A stretch of 64,000 bases of DNA from Pseudoscleropodium purum (lineage: Eukaryota > Streptophyta > Bryopsida > Hypnales > Brachytheciaceae): positions 27,032,001 through 27,096,000 of the forward strand of contig OZ017797.1 of NCBI GenBank assembly GCA_963969395.1, given 5' to 3'. The notes under the pieces were generated by a model. It did no database searches, was not told the DNA's origin, and saw nothing but the letters and a program-made list of their open reading frames with translations. Below, in pieces: positions 24,491 to 36,498 of this stretch; the first letter of the stretch is position 1; every line of letters starts with the position of its first letter. Position numbers and translations under genes: made by a program.

Positions 24491-25770
24491 TAGGAGTAAC
24501 AAGAGTTGAAAAGAAGCATGAAAATATTGAAATTTTTGACTTATATAATGTTATGACTTTTGAATTAAAATGGCAATGTACTATCACAAAAACAAGGAGA
24601 TGCATTGATTGGAATAGAAAAAGGGATATATAAGGATGAAAATTATAAGTTAATAATGCACAATGTTATAGGTGAAATGCAATGTGCATATTCATTTACA
24701 TATCTATTAACACAACAAGCATATACAAGTGCCCCAAAGGATGCATGAAATACCACTAATGTAACAAAATTGACCTTAATTTTCAATAATGATTCTTATA
24801 ATATTCATAAATTTGTTTGTATAAAATTTGATCAAGTACATTCTAAAAGAGGACTAACAAATAAAGAATAATAACCAAGAGAGTGGTTAGACAAGCCTAC
24901 TCTAAATCATTGGGTTTTTTTTTGGTTTTCAAACAAATGGTTACATGACTTCTCTCTCAAGACAGTTTTGGATTTCCTAGCTCCTTCAAATTGAAGATTT
25001 GAATTGAAGGAAGCCAATATAGAATATACAATTTTGAATATGTAATTTGTAAGTAATTTATGATGGATGAAATGAGGATTTCAAAACATTGTGACAACAA
25101 TGTGCAAGGCCATCATTACAAATTTACAATTAGGCATTTTTTAAAACATGTATCCCCTTTTTTTTTCTACAAGCTTGAAGTTGCCCATTTTCTTTTTTAG
25201 GAAATTGGGCATTTAATTGCCTTAAAAAAGCACTGCTCTAAAGTTTCCTTTTACATAAGGGTTCATATTGGAGTCTTCACTTTACCCTATGAAAATTCCC
25301 AGGTGAGGATCCTCAAACTTTGAAACTAACTCAAAAAAAAGGCTAAAGTTATGAGTAAAAGTGGTCTCGCTGCCACTTCTCAAGAGAACTTGATTGAAAA
25401 TGTTCAAAGCCTTATACTGCACTGACAATATGGAACAGCAGTTGCGGACACCCCAACTTAATAAACTAATGAGATTTCACCATAGCATGGCATAGTAAAA
25501 CTTTTGGATTATGGTTCCCTTACTCCTGATTTCCAAATTTCTTAAAGTTTTTTTTCCACACCTCACAAGAAAAGGAGAGCTGCCCTACCCCGCCCCACAA
25601 AAAAAATAAAAAAATAAAAAAATAAAAAATAAAACCCAGAAGCTACTCCAACACTCAACTGTGTTTCTAGTAGGGTTAGGAATTTCACCTGATCGACTGG
25701 TGGGATGCAATCTGTCTGAGGCTTTCTCAAACAAACAAACACTGAGAACGTCAATTGCATCTTTTGAGCG

Positions 25771-26411
25771 AGCTTAATGAGGATGTGAGAGACTTACCTG
25801 AATTGCGCTGCAGTAAAGAAACTATGGCCAAAGAGTGAAACGTGTTAACTCATTTTCCTGCAATTTTCTCCCATAATTCTAATCAAAGGATACATCAAAA
25901 CGAATCGAGCTAAAATCAAAGCGCGATCAAGGCTGATACGAGTTCAATGAGATATCACTGTTCCGTCTCCTTTCCGCACCGGAACATCGTGGCAAGACTT
26001 CCGTTTCAAGTCATTTCACGCGACTGCAGTACAATGTGCCCTGTCTCGGCCTCTGAGTCGAAAGTGACTCCTTGGAAATGCATGTTCTCAAGATGGAGGA
26101 GTCAAAATCGAAGCCGGTGGTGCCAGATTGGTCTCTCCTTGACTGGATTCAATGGGAGTATTTTCACTCTACCCTGTCTGCAATCGGATTATAGGTAGAG
26201 ATTGAAAATTGACAGGCCATTTTCAGGATCGAAGTTCACGGAATGACCCAATACATGTTTGAGCTGACATCGTATAAGGATACGCAAGGAGGCAAATTAT
26301 CACTGCCAAGGGAGACTGCAGTTGAATGACATCCAACCAACCAGTTTTTAGCGATGACGAGAGAAAAGCAGATACACTAATAGGACGTCAGAAGAGGGTT
26401 TGGTGTCCACA
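25771..26411 (-). other. Probable 3' untranslated region of the phosphorylase gene
   Basis: Sequence of gene-island composition just downstream of the phosphorylase stop codon. On the minus strand there is a strong donor, AATTCAG|GTAAGT near 25797, so the 3' UTR may contain an intron. No conserved protein is encoded. Confidence 0.4.
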
Positions 26412-29400
26412 TTACGGGACAGGGTTGGGTCTCACTTTCCAGATCTCCTTGGCATACTCGTGGATAGTGCGGTCACTGCTGAACTTAGAAGACCCAGCTG
26501 TGTTGAAAATCGACATCTTTGTCCACTTCTGCAGATTCATAAAACAACTAGCTTAGTTAGTTTTTACTCCTTCTGGATAAAATGATCAATTGCAAGCAGA
26601 TATGTATAATATGTTTAAAGGACGTGGTCATGGCAGTGCCTCTTGATCTCGGTAGGCTTGGTCTACTTTCTCCTGGCATTCAACATATGAGGGGAAGTCC
26701 TTGCCAACCAAGAAGTAATCTCCCTTTCCAAATCCTTCGTTTCCCTCCAAGGACTCCAGCAGGGGTGCATAGTCTTGGTCTCCTAACACCCCACTTCTGA
26801 TCCATTTCTTCGTTTCTTCAAAGCCTTGCCATGGGGTGAACTGGCCCCCAGAACATCCCAAAGTAATTCCAGTGAGATGCACGTTGGCAAGATATTCTCT
26901 GATGGTCTATAACAGTGTTGTACAGGTATATTGGGTGTGACCAAGGTATAGTGTGCTGTTCCAGTACATCCGCGGGTTTAGGTTTACCAGACCAGCCTGA
27001 TACTTCACCTTTAATTTACAATTTCATACCTTGATTCATACCAGTCAATACGAGTGTCCAAGACCAGTTCAATATGGATTGCACCGATACATACCGGGGG
27101 TTAGGAGAACTCTGATTATTATTCCATACACATGCCAGCCTGATCCTGAATTCTTTTTAAAATTCATTTACATGGACTGATGGACCAGTCTGGTTTTCAA
27201 AAAGCGATACCAATACAACACAAGGTGCATCGAATACGAGCACTCCAGTTTATTATCTCTACATTATTCATTTGGTGCAGGATGCAGCAATTGAGGTTAT
27301 ATTGGTTACCTTGCCAGCTGCTCGCTCCGCTCTTAAACCCTGGATTTGATCAACGGTCGCACCGAACAGGAAGAAGTTTTCTTCGCCGACTTCTTTCCGG
27401 ATTTCAACATTGGCGCCATCCAGGGTTCCAATTAGCACGCACCCATTCATGGCGAACTTCATATTACTCGTTCCACTTGCCTCCATCCCAGCAGTACTGC
27501 ATAATTAAAGATAATTTGTGCCTTTGTGATCTCATGACGAAGAATGTTTCAGATATTGCTAATGTCATATAATTCAAATTGGTGCAAAATTGACAAAGGC
27601 AGAGGTGAAGAAATGTTGTAATCATGTCAAGTTGCTTGGGCTAAGGTATAGAATTTCGAATTTCATATGTAAATTATATATCCTAATGTGTCACCTGATG
27701 TGCTGGGAGAGGTCGCTTGCAGGAATGAGCATCTCTGCCACACTAACATTGTAATCTGGAACAAAGATGACCTTCAGTAAATCTCCAATTTCGGGGTCTT
27801 TGTTCACGAGGGCGGCCACGTCTGTGATGAGCTTCACAATGCACTTCGCTTGCAAATATGTAGCAAAAGCTTTTCCACCAAATATACAAACCCGAGGTAC
27901 ATACTTGGCCTCGCGTTCCTTGGCCCCCATTTCCTTCATTTTCTTGTACCGGTATATCACTCCCATGATGTTCATAAGCTGCCTTTTGTACTCATGAATT
28001 CTCTTGATCTGCAATCAATCATCTCTTTACTCTCTTGGATGACGTTTATGATTTTCTTCTACCCAATTGCCTTCAAAAATTTGATTCTTCGAGGAACCTT
28101 AAGCTAGACACGAACGCACCTGAATGTCGAACATAGAATTCGGGTTGACAACGTAGCCAGTTTTTTCCTTGATAAAACCTGCCAGTAATTTCTTACGGGC
28201 TTGCTTTGCTAATCTCCACTCCTTCAGAAAATCCTGATTTGATATATGCTGTTCAATTTGAAAATCAAAAGTTCAGGAGAACGTCACGAAGCAAACTGTG
28301 CAATTGAAAAGAAAACCTTCTATACATGGGCAAAGTCATAGGGTTTAAGGTCAACCTTGCGAAGGCCAACGAGGAGCTCAGCATGGAGGATCCAGTCCCG
28401 ACTGCCCAGACATTTGGTGATGATGTCGCTCAATTCAGGGTTGCAATATGCCAGCCAACGTCGAGGAGTTACTCCATTTGTTTTGTTCTGGAATTTTTCT
28501 GGCCATAGCTGTTTCACACATCATGACAATACTTCTAGGGTTAATTCTAACGATTCTTCCGACTTTCCCAAGTGATCAGTCCCTCAATCACAAGTTGCAA
28601 TTCCAAGTTAAATTACCTTGTAAAAGTCCTTAAAGACTTCGTTCTTCACTATTTCACTGTGAATAGCTGCAACGCCGTTCACTTTGCTGCCAGCAATCAC
28701 ACTCAAATTCGCCATTCGCACCAACACCTCTGGTTTCACTGGTTCCTCCTTGGCTATCGCAGTTTCTCTAAATTCGTCTCTGTCTTTGATCTTAGCCTTG
28801 ATATCGATGTTCTCTTTCCCTAAGGATATCTTCACTTCCGTCTTCTCTTTGGAGTGGGTGGGACTTCCAGGCTTTGGCTTCTCATCAGAAATCAGCGTCT
28901 TTCTCAAAGATTCAGGGAATTCAACGTTTTCGAGTATCCTCATGCGTGCAACCACCTCCCCAAGCTCGTCCTGTTTTACCTTCTTCGCAAGGCACTTGAT
29001 GAACTGCATGCGGGCGAAGAATGAATCTGCATTAATCGAGTCATTCAAAACAGATTACACTGCCTTAAGAACCCATGGTACAGTCATAGATTGCAACGAA
29101 AACTTTCAAACCTAAGAATGGAATAATGAAATGTGCCTTGTTACCGTCTCATCGATTTTCTCAATGATCTCGACATGACGAGGCAGCAGTTTCCTGAGCA
29201 TGGGCAAAGGCCATTTCTCCAATGCCTCCGGCAGAACTGTGTGATTTGTGTACGCCACCGTCCTATAAAGATAAAAAATAAATCATAAAGAACACGAGGA
29301 TTTTTGGCAAAAACAGCATATCGTATACACACAATACCCATAGAGGACTGGAGAAATTTTAGGTGAAAATCCAAGGAAGTTCGAAAAGCTCTGACAGTGA

Positions 29401-31415
29401 GATAATTTACGTACGATTGGGTGATGTCCCAAGCTTGGTCCCATGCTAGGCCTTCACAATCCATGAGAATGCGCATGAGCTCCGGAATGCAGAGTGTAGG
29501 GTGCGTATCGTTCATTTGAATCGCTACTTTCGAAGGAAAATTGTTGAAATTCAGCTTGCTCCCCGACCATTCCTTGAATCGAGCGATTATGTCTTGTATG
29601 GAGGCCGAGCAGAGAGTGAATTGCTGCTTCAATCGGAGTAGCTTCCCTTCCACAGTTGCGTCCCCTGGATACAACACGTGACAGATCTGGCAATCACGAC
29701 CATGCACCGCATCAATTTTGGCGCAATCAAATTCGGATGCTCAAGTGTATCCATGGAACTTATATAATTCCATAAAGATCAAGGACTCATAGTCTTAAAA
29801 TCACAAATTCGATTGATCGTATGGTAAAATAATTTATTCCGGACAGGACCAAATTGTTTATCACCAGAACCAGTGAAGAAAATCGCATGCGTTAGTCAAA
29901 TTTCAAATAAAATTAGAGAAAATAAAATCCCCAAATGACCTGCTTAAAACTGATAAACGAGAACACGAGGCCCAATTTGAGCTTCTTCGTACTTCAGGAA
30001 ATAGCAATGCATTGTCTGGTTTAGGATTTAGTACTCTTTGTGCGTTGTTTCGCAGTGAGGCCGCTTTATCGTAGTCACCGGCGTTAAAAGCTGCCAGGTC
30101 GAAGTTCTTAGGACTGACTTTTGTGGACCAGAGCCGCAAGCAGATGGTGTTTTTGGTCTTGTAGCCGGGAATAGGAACATCGTATGCAACGGCTTCAACA
30201 TTTTCTCCAGCGATCCACTCTTTCTTTCCAGCATACGTCTCGAACGTCTTCCCGAAAAATTTAATCGGATAGCATATGTCGTGCCTTGCAATTTCCCACG
30301 GGTATCCCATCTGCAATATTCGAGCACAATTCAAGGTTTCAACATGACCAGTTCGATTGATCATATTGTGAAAAATTTAATTCAAACGGGGTTAAAATTT
30401 ACATCGCTAGAATCAGTGAAAAGTGTGTCATTTGTTGGTGAGAAAACACCTAAAATTGAAGAAAAGAGAGTCCCCTACATGATGTCAAGTAGTCAATGCA
30501 ACTCTCATATCGAAATGCAAGTGTTCGTAGGATCCCTATCGATGTAAGATTTGTGTGACAGCACCTCCAGCCAATTCTCAACCACCTCGTGTTGCCCATC
30601 CTTTTCAATTTCTTGACGGAATAAACCATACTTGTAGCGCAATCCGTATCCCCAAGCAGGATAATTCAACGTGGCTAATGAGTCCAGGAAGCACGATGCC
30701 AATCTTCCGAGTCCTCCATTCCCAAGAGCTGCATCTGGCTCCTACAACCAACAATGTATCATTCGCATCTAACGAACACGGGAACAACAGAAAAGTGTAG
30801 ATCAAGTTCAAGTTCAAATATCCAAACAACCTGGTTCACTACAAACCTGCACAGCGACGTCGTCGTACTCATATCCAAGCTTCTTTAAAGCTTCAACATA
30901 TTCGTTGCATAACTCAAGGTTACCAATGGCATTGGTCAAGGCTCTGCCCTACAAAAGCCAACTATGAGCAATCAAAGCAGGGAAAACAAAAAAACAAAAA
31001 CAAAAACTTAACAACAACAACAACAACAACAACAAGAGGTAACAGTTGACCGTAAACCTAAACTGCCTATCCCGACGAAACTTTCTTCCCAGCTTTGTCC
31101 CGACGTGCAGAGCATTCTTGTTAAGAGTTGTAGATCCAGTGCAACAAAGACGAGTTCTAGTTCACCAGACTACAACCTGCAGAAACTCCATGGAGAGGTA
31201 ATGCACGGTCTTTGCATTGGTGGTCTGGAAATGCTTGTACGTTTCGTCCCATCTGTGAATGACCTTGTCTTTCACACTTTGCGCTGTGGCGAAGTAGGCT
31301 TGCTTCGCCTCAAAATTCAACGGATTGAACGTCGGTGAGTACTTTGCGTGATACTTGATGTGCTCAGCAAGTCCCTCGGGATCTGTGACCGCCGGATTGA
31401 CGAGGAGCGGAGGAC
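26412..31415 (-). CDS. PHS1: Alpha-1,4-glucan phosphorylase, plastidial (L/PHS1) type; 5' exon not located
   Basis: Thirteen minus-strand exons join in frame to about 895 residues: 31177-31415, 30847-30948, 30565-30741, 30035-30310, 29415-29686, 29145-29262, 28617-29003, 28326-28508, 28120-28233, 27695-28008, 27310-27496, 26640-26840, 26412-26528. The enzyme releases glucose-1-phosphate from starch-type glucans using PLP. Visible motifs are [47 protein letters not shown] and the PLP-lysine motif [10 protein letters not shown]. Exon 7 carries an acidic/basic insertion of about 60 residues between [10 protein letters not shown] and VRMANLSV, the mark of the plastidial L-type. The exon at 26640 ends in a GC donor (CAAGAG|GCACTG). 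The donor of exon 8 is uncertain (28326 or 28356). The first exon shown begins in phase 1 after an acceptor, so a transit-peptide exon should lie upstream but none was found. Family certain; isoform likely. Confidence 0.9.
29795..29996 (+). repeat. Intronic repeat, copy i (phosphorylase intron 4)
   Basis: Shares with the copies at 30325 and 46080 the blocks TTCGATTGATC, GGACCAAA, ATCACCAGAA.CAGTGAAGAA and GCATGCGTTRGTCAAA. Further downstream, CGAGGCCCAATTTGAGC corresponds to the same block in the NSUN5 copy. No terminal repeats identified. Confidence 0.7.
30325..30500 (+). repeat. Intronic repeat, copy ii (phosphorylase intron 3)
   Basis: Begins TTCAAGGTTTCAACATGACC, then GATTGATCATATTGTG, nearly identical to the start of the copy at 46080. 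Later parts are more diverged (GAATCAGTGAA, AGAGTCCC). Same orientation as the other two copies. Confidence 0.75.
31010..31036. repeat. (CAA)n microsatellite in phosphorylase intron 1
   Basis: About nine CAA units in the intron between the first two identified phosphorylase exons. No function is implied. Confidence 0.8.
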
Positions 31416-31479
31416 CTGCAGGCACAAGGAAAGGCTATGGCCATAGCTCAGCGACATCGTACAACGTCGTTCTACAGAG

Positions 31480-31673
31480 AACTCTCAAGACCGACGTCGA
31501 AAACAGCATTTCAGACAACACAAACCAGCTGATGTTTTCTGGAAACTGTGTTCCTGCAAACGCAAATTTTTTGAAACTGCGTTAAGTACAACGCAGTCTC
31601 AGAAAATTTGCATTTGCAGGAACACAGTTTTCATCAGAAAACATGAAATGTTGTTTTGTACTAGTGTCAAGAT
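31480..31673. mobile_element. Foldback MITE with a CACTA-like end upstream of the first phosphorylase exon
   Basis: Two arms that are close reverse complements over about 50 bp meet near 31587: AACTGTGTTCCTGCAAA...CTGCGTT on the left and its inverse on the right. The right terminus read inward is CACTAGTACAAAAC, a CACTA-type end. The left terminus is degraded and carries an extra 20-bp tract, but AAAACAGCATTTC matches the right-arm AAAACAACATTTC. It lies only about 65 bp upstream of the first recognised phosphorylase exon. Confidence 0.65.
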
Positions 31674-33190
31674 CTTGGGATCGGAGGGTGCTGGGAATTT
31701 CCAACATGAATTAGGAAATGCTTTAGAGCCTGGAGGTTTGAGAGCATTATAGGACATAATGCCAAGTCCTAGTAAGGTGGGCACCTCTAAAATACCATTT
31801 TTTGCTTTTGTACATAGTTATTATTATTAGAATGTTTAACATTTCACATTTTTTTTGGTTGGCAAGTGATAGGAGGTTCCAAAGTGCCAAAGACTATGAT
31901 ATTTGGATACCATATATAGAAGTTGTCACCATGATTGATTGGACATTGTCATTACATAATCTCTAAGGTAAATTGCACATTACACATTAGGTTTTTCAAT
32001 TATTTTGTCAAAATCACTTTGAACGTAACAATCAACAAAGTGCCCTCACTACTATTAATGTATCTTTCAAAATGCCCAATCAATGAGAATTAATTTCACT
32101 TTCTTTGCACATTGAAATTCTTGAGATCAATTCTCATTAATTTGTGATTCTCTTAGTATATCTTTTCAATGTTAAAGCATCTAAAGGTGAAGTATTTTTT
32201 ATGCAAATAGCAATAAAATGTGATTAAAAAAAACAAATTACATCAATAATGAAATAATCATATTCAAACATACCTTTCCCTTTATACAAGAAAGGCTTTG
32301 AAGAAGGTGATGGTGTTTTAGATTGATCACTAGGTTTTGTGTGATCTGCTGCCAAGCACCACAATGGAGGCACATGCACATTGTAAGGAAAGGAATGTCT
32401 ACTCTTGTAGCAAGTTTTGAAGATATTTTTAGCGAGAAAAGGACTCTTGGTCTGGGGGCATTGAGTGATGAATTGATTGCAAGGTAGCGTTCCTCTTTGT
32501 GGCAAGGAAAAGAGGATTATACAACAATCTCCTCCTTGCATTAGACTATTTGCCATTGATGAAACTTTGTCTTCTACACTACTTAATCTTCCAATCACCG
32601 TTGATTCAATATATTGTAAACACAAACAATTGATATTAGATCATTGACCAGTTTGTAAGGAAAAGAAATGAACTCTAAATATATGAATTTGAGATTATTA
32701 ATTGCCTTGAAAAGAAGGTGTCTTTTGAGTGAAAGGACATAGCATCCAACTCATTGCCCTTCATTGACTTGCCTCTTTGTCTTTCCATTTTCCTCCCCTC
32801 AATTCTCGGCTCAATCTCAAGAGAACAATTCTCTCACTTTAATAGCTTTAGCAATCGTAAAAACTCTCCCCTCCTTTTCTATCCAATGAAAATTGGGAAA
32901 TAAAAAAGCCTACAAGTCCTTCACTTCACATTCATTGTGGATCATACATAGTGAATAGCTTTTGGTACCTCCCATGTAAAATGAACTCAAGTGATTGTGC
33001 TTACTTTCAACTATTTTGAACACTTCAAAAATTTGTAGTTTACAAATATAATGTTCAAAAAATGCCTTAAAAAGGGACTCTGTAATACTCTTTTGACTTT
33101 GCTTACTTGCACACATTTAGGTGTATTACCATAAGTTATCACCTTAAGAGTGACGCTGAAGCCATAATGCTAGCCCTGAGTAACTGTACA
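31674..33190. other. AT-rich gap between ELF3 and phosphorylase, no gene seen
   Basis: I searched the minus strand here for the missing phosphorylase transit-peptide exon and found no methionine-led, serine-rich stretch ending in a phase-1 donor. A 133-codon minus-strand frame (32224-32625) with several Cys-Pro pairs is not recognised and may be a decayed transposon piece or chance. Confidence 0.45.
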
Positions 33191-33672
33191 TTAGTATCCC
33201 AGTAGATTATCAGAAACACAGAAAAGGAATTTTGATTTCTCAAGAAAAAGTGAAACCTCTTTCCTTCGGAGTTTACAATAAACCTCAGCAATTACAGCCA
33301 ACAGTGAAGTAAAGATGGCTACTGGGAAAATCACTATTCGAGCACTAAATCCAGCGGATGGCTGCCATACTTTTACCAAGGCTACTCGTCCATAACAAGA
33401 AAGTGTAGAGATTTCCCACCTTCCCTTGGAAATTCGAAGGGTGATCAAAGACACAAAACGACTATAGAGGAAGTTACGGTTGGACCAAATGAAAGCAAAA
33501 CCTACAGGACAAAAACCGCAGAACCAAAGTGACGGGGGCATTTAAAATGCACAACATCCAGCAATTTTACTTGCACTTGCGTACAAACAGGTCCTACCGA
33601 ATGTAGAACCTTAAAAAACGCAAGCAAACAGAAAAAGGAAAAAAGAGGATCAGCGCCCCTGGAAACATGGGA
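33191..33672 (-). other. Probable 3' untranslated region of ELF3
   Basis: Gene-island composition immediately downstream of the ELF3 C-terminal segment. An open frame is present but has no recognisable domain. Treated as UTR by position. Confidence 0.4.
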
Positions 33673-36498
33673 TCACTTCCAGCATTTGATGGTGGTACTA
33701 GAGGCACACAGTCTTTGTTCGTCAGCAAGCTCCCACATCGCGTCCTTCCAGCAACACAAGGTAGCGCTGTGTTTCGTTTTGTGTTGACAAAGTAAACTGG
33801 CAGCTGATTCAGGAATAGCGGTCACTGCCCAAGGTACGACCTTAATCTCACCATTATGTTGCACGACTGACTTTGCAGGTGTCATCCTTTCAAACCAAGA
33901 AAGGGCCCTGATCGCTCCTCTGTGCTTCCCAAGCCGAAATTCCTATCAGTATTAACACCAACAAATTCCTCTTCAGATTGTCGATCACGTCCCTTTTCCT
34001 TTGTTGCGTTGCTTCCTTGAATTGGGGGATAACATCTGCAGTAGGAGGTGCCATAACGATAATCGACAAGGTCCAGCGGGTGGGGCAACCAGTTCACCAT
34101 ACCACGCTGTTGCTGCTACAGATTCAACAGCATACATAGGCAGTGAGATACCTAGCTACTGCCAAGCTGGAAATCTAGCAGCTTGTATTCCTATAGAGTT
34201 ACCATACAGAGGCATCAATGCCCTGGATACGGTGCGTACATTAAAGGTGACAACATTCTTGCTGTCCACGGATTAGCAGCGTAAGGCGATGCCTGCCACG
34301 CAGAACCAGAATTAAAATTCTGGTTCTGTTTTGCTTCTGGGCAACTATCTGGGATCTCTGGAACTTCTGGGACATCAGCAAACGGACTGGTAGCCATGGT
34401 CACATTGTCGGCTTCTTCTTCCAATGCTTTCTCTTCTTCTAGTGCTTCATAGTAGGTAAGAGACAAACTAGATGTTTTCGCAAGAAGACGCTGAACTTCA
34501 ATGACCCGGTGGAGTTCAAAGACATGTTTCGAAAAAAACTTCTGCTGCCTGGTAAACAGTCAAGGCACTTGTCAGAATCATGTAGAATCATGCAGAGATA
34601 AGGATTCAATCTTGGATAAGGGGTGAAGAAAATAGCACGGAATCTTCGACAAGTGACAGGGCAAATATGCATTCCTCCAATTTTAAAAGTTACATATTGG
34701 AAGTAAAATAAAGTACGTGCATACCATTCTGACAGTACGGTAAAATAAAATATTCTCACCCGCGTGTCCATGACAGGAAAGGAGAAACGTAAATCTGACA
34801 TCTCTTCTGTGCATGTAAATTGCACGATTTCCCACAGTATCCTAAAAAAAATTGCATCACTGTAGATCAGCGCACCAAAGTCCTGAATATTCCATACCTA
34901 ATGATTGTGCTCTGGGCCTTCCAGAACTCTTGCTGGCCAAATGCATCCACAACATCTCGGAAATTGATGGAACCGATTGATGACTCTGTCTCTGCACTGT
35001 CTTTCCTTCTTGGCTGAGATGGCTCTGATACCTCCCTGCTTCGATTCTGCGAACTTTGGCTACTGAAGATATTTTGTTTAGGCACAATCATCAAGTTATC
35101 AACTTCATGTACTAATTCAGGAAGGGCAGCAATACGGGAGGTAGTGGTTGATTGTTTGTTGAGGCCTTCTCCACTACGTTCTGCAACAACCATCTGATCT
35201 TTGAACCTCTCTTGTCCGACTTCACTCGTATTAGAATCCATTGGAATGTCGTCAGAGTCTCCAGAACACACAACCATCTTTCTATAACTGAGATTTAGGG
35301 TATTCAAAACGTCGTCGATGGCAGAAACAGTCTCGCATTCCAAATTAGTAGAAGTCCAACTGGCATCGTCCTCCATGCTATCCTCATTCCTGATAAGCCG
35401 TGTTTGATCTACGCATGCAGAAGATCGCTTCCCCATTACAACCTCCTCGCTTTTCTGTACAGCCTGACCTCCGCCGAATCCTTGTCGATGTTGGAAATGA
35501 TTTGAGGAAGATCCCCTTTGGCTACTAGCTTGTGTGGTTGAGGAGTACGTCGCCACTGCAAAGTAGTCATCCTCCTTTCTTTTCTTGTTGGGCTTAGAGA
35601 GCTTCGACTGAGAATAATTATGCTGAAAGGAGAGCGTTTCTCTACCCGAGGGCACTCGCTGCAAATCTACGACAGAGCTCCTGGCACTGCTCCCATTCAT
35701 TGAAGATGTAGCTGTGGCTCCAGCTCCAACACCGTCGAGTCGATCATTCATCATGTGCATATACGAATACCTGCTATCATACGATAAAACTTGCACCTGC
35801 AAACTTGAACAGCAATATAATCAATTTCCACGTCTGCAAGCTCATTGAAGTTCAAAAGTGCTTTCACAATGTTGACCTCTATTGACACCACACCATCTCT
35901 CAGTGTCCTTCACATCAAAGAAACGGAAAACTGAGAAAGTCACAAGGAACTCTATCCTATGGCAACCATGTCCAATATTCTTGGGCAGGCATGGCCAATG
36001 TAAACATAGTGGGCTACTGCATCACTGCGTAAAACTGGAACTTCACAACACGAACAACAAACAAGAGAGCAGGGCCGTCAAGTACCCTGTGCACATGCGA
36101 CGATGTCCACAACATACGTGACTCAAAGTCAGCCTATAATCCAGGCCATGTACTCGAGAGCTCACAGCAGAATTCAAGTCAATTTTCACCATACTCTCAA
36201 CAAGATCTAAAGCTATGGGCTTCATACAAACCTTCAGTATTGTATAACACCATACCTGAGGTTGATATGTCGGGGTGGTCATGGCAGGATTCGTCATCAT
36301 CCCACCAGAGGAAGGAACGGACATTGGAGATGGTTTGTATTTGTGAGATGGAACGGTGAGCTGCTCGTAAAACGCCATCTTGTGACGGTGAGGACCTCGT
36401 GGTCCAGCTTTCGTCGTATCAGTTACATGATGCCGAGGGAACAAAGTAGGCCAAGCTACCTTACTCCCATCGACTTCCTCTCCCTTTGACCCCTTCAT
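33673..36498 (-). CDS. ELF3: ELF3-like evening-complex scaffold protein; C-terminal reading frame disturbed
   Basis: Exon 1 (36256-36498) encodes the ELF3 signature N-terminus: PTLFPRHHVTDTTKAGPRGP then HKMAFYEQLTVPS. Exon 2 (34898-35796) is long, serine-rich and acidic and ends with FWKAQSTII. Exon 3 (from 34548, joined in phase 2) has the core motif KHVFELHRVIEVQRLLA. ELF3 bridges ELF4 and LUX in the plant evening complex and represses clock and growth genes in the nucleus. After exon 3 the structure is unclear: a stop follows APYPGH near 34215, and the best model uses a donor at 34230 and an acceptor at 34036 to reach 34035-33882. The conserved tail (GEIKVVPWAVTAIPESAASLL) then lies in a different frame at 33673-33885 with no room for an intron. 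Either a frameshift, an assembly error or an exon I misread. N-terminal identity is firm. Confidence 0.85.

Larger units (their letters stand above)
21334..25770. other. AT-rich intergenic block, no gene seen
   Basis: 4.4 kb of very AT-rich DNA with short non-conserved frames. It contains a local tandem duplication (23188-23505) and one copy of a dispersed repeat (24000-24490). An A-rich AAAAAAATAAAAAAAT-type simple repeat lies at about 25600-25635. Confidence 0.55.

Noticed and set aside
32224..32625. 133-codon minus-strand frame upstream of the phosphorylase
   Set aside because: Considered as the missing first exon or a TE protein; it has no transit-peptide character, no phase-1 donor joining 31415, and no recognised motif.
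34740..34830. Possible extra ELF3 exon (plus coordinates about 34750-34843)
   Set aside because: It has an acceptor and donor, but the phase-2 join from exon 2 directly to 34548 restores the conserved QQKFFSKHVFELHR reading; including the extra segment breaks the conserved block.
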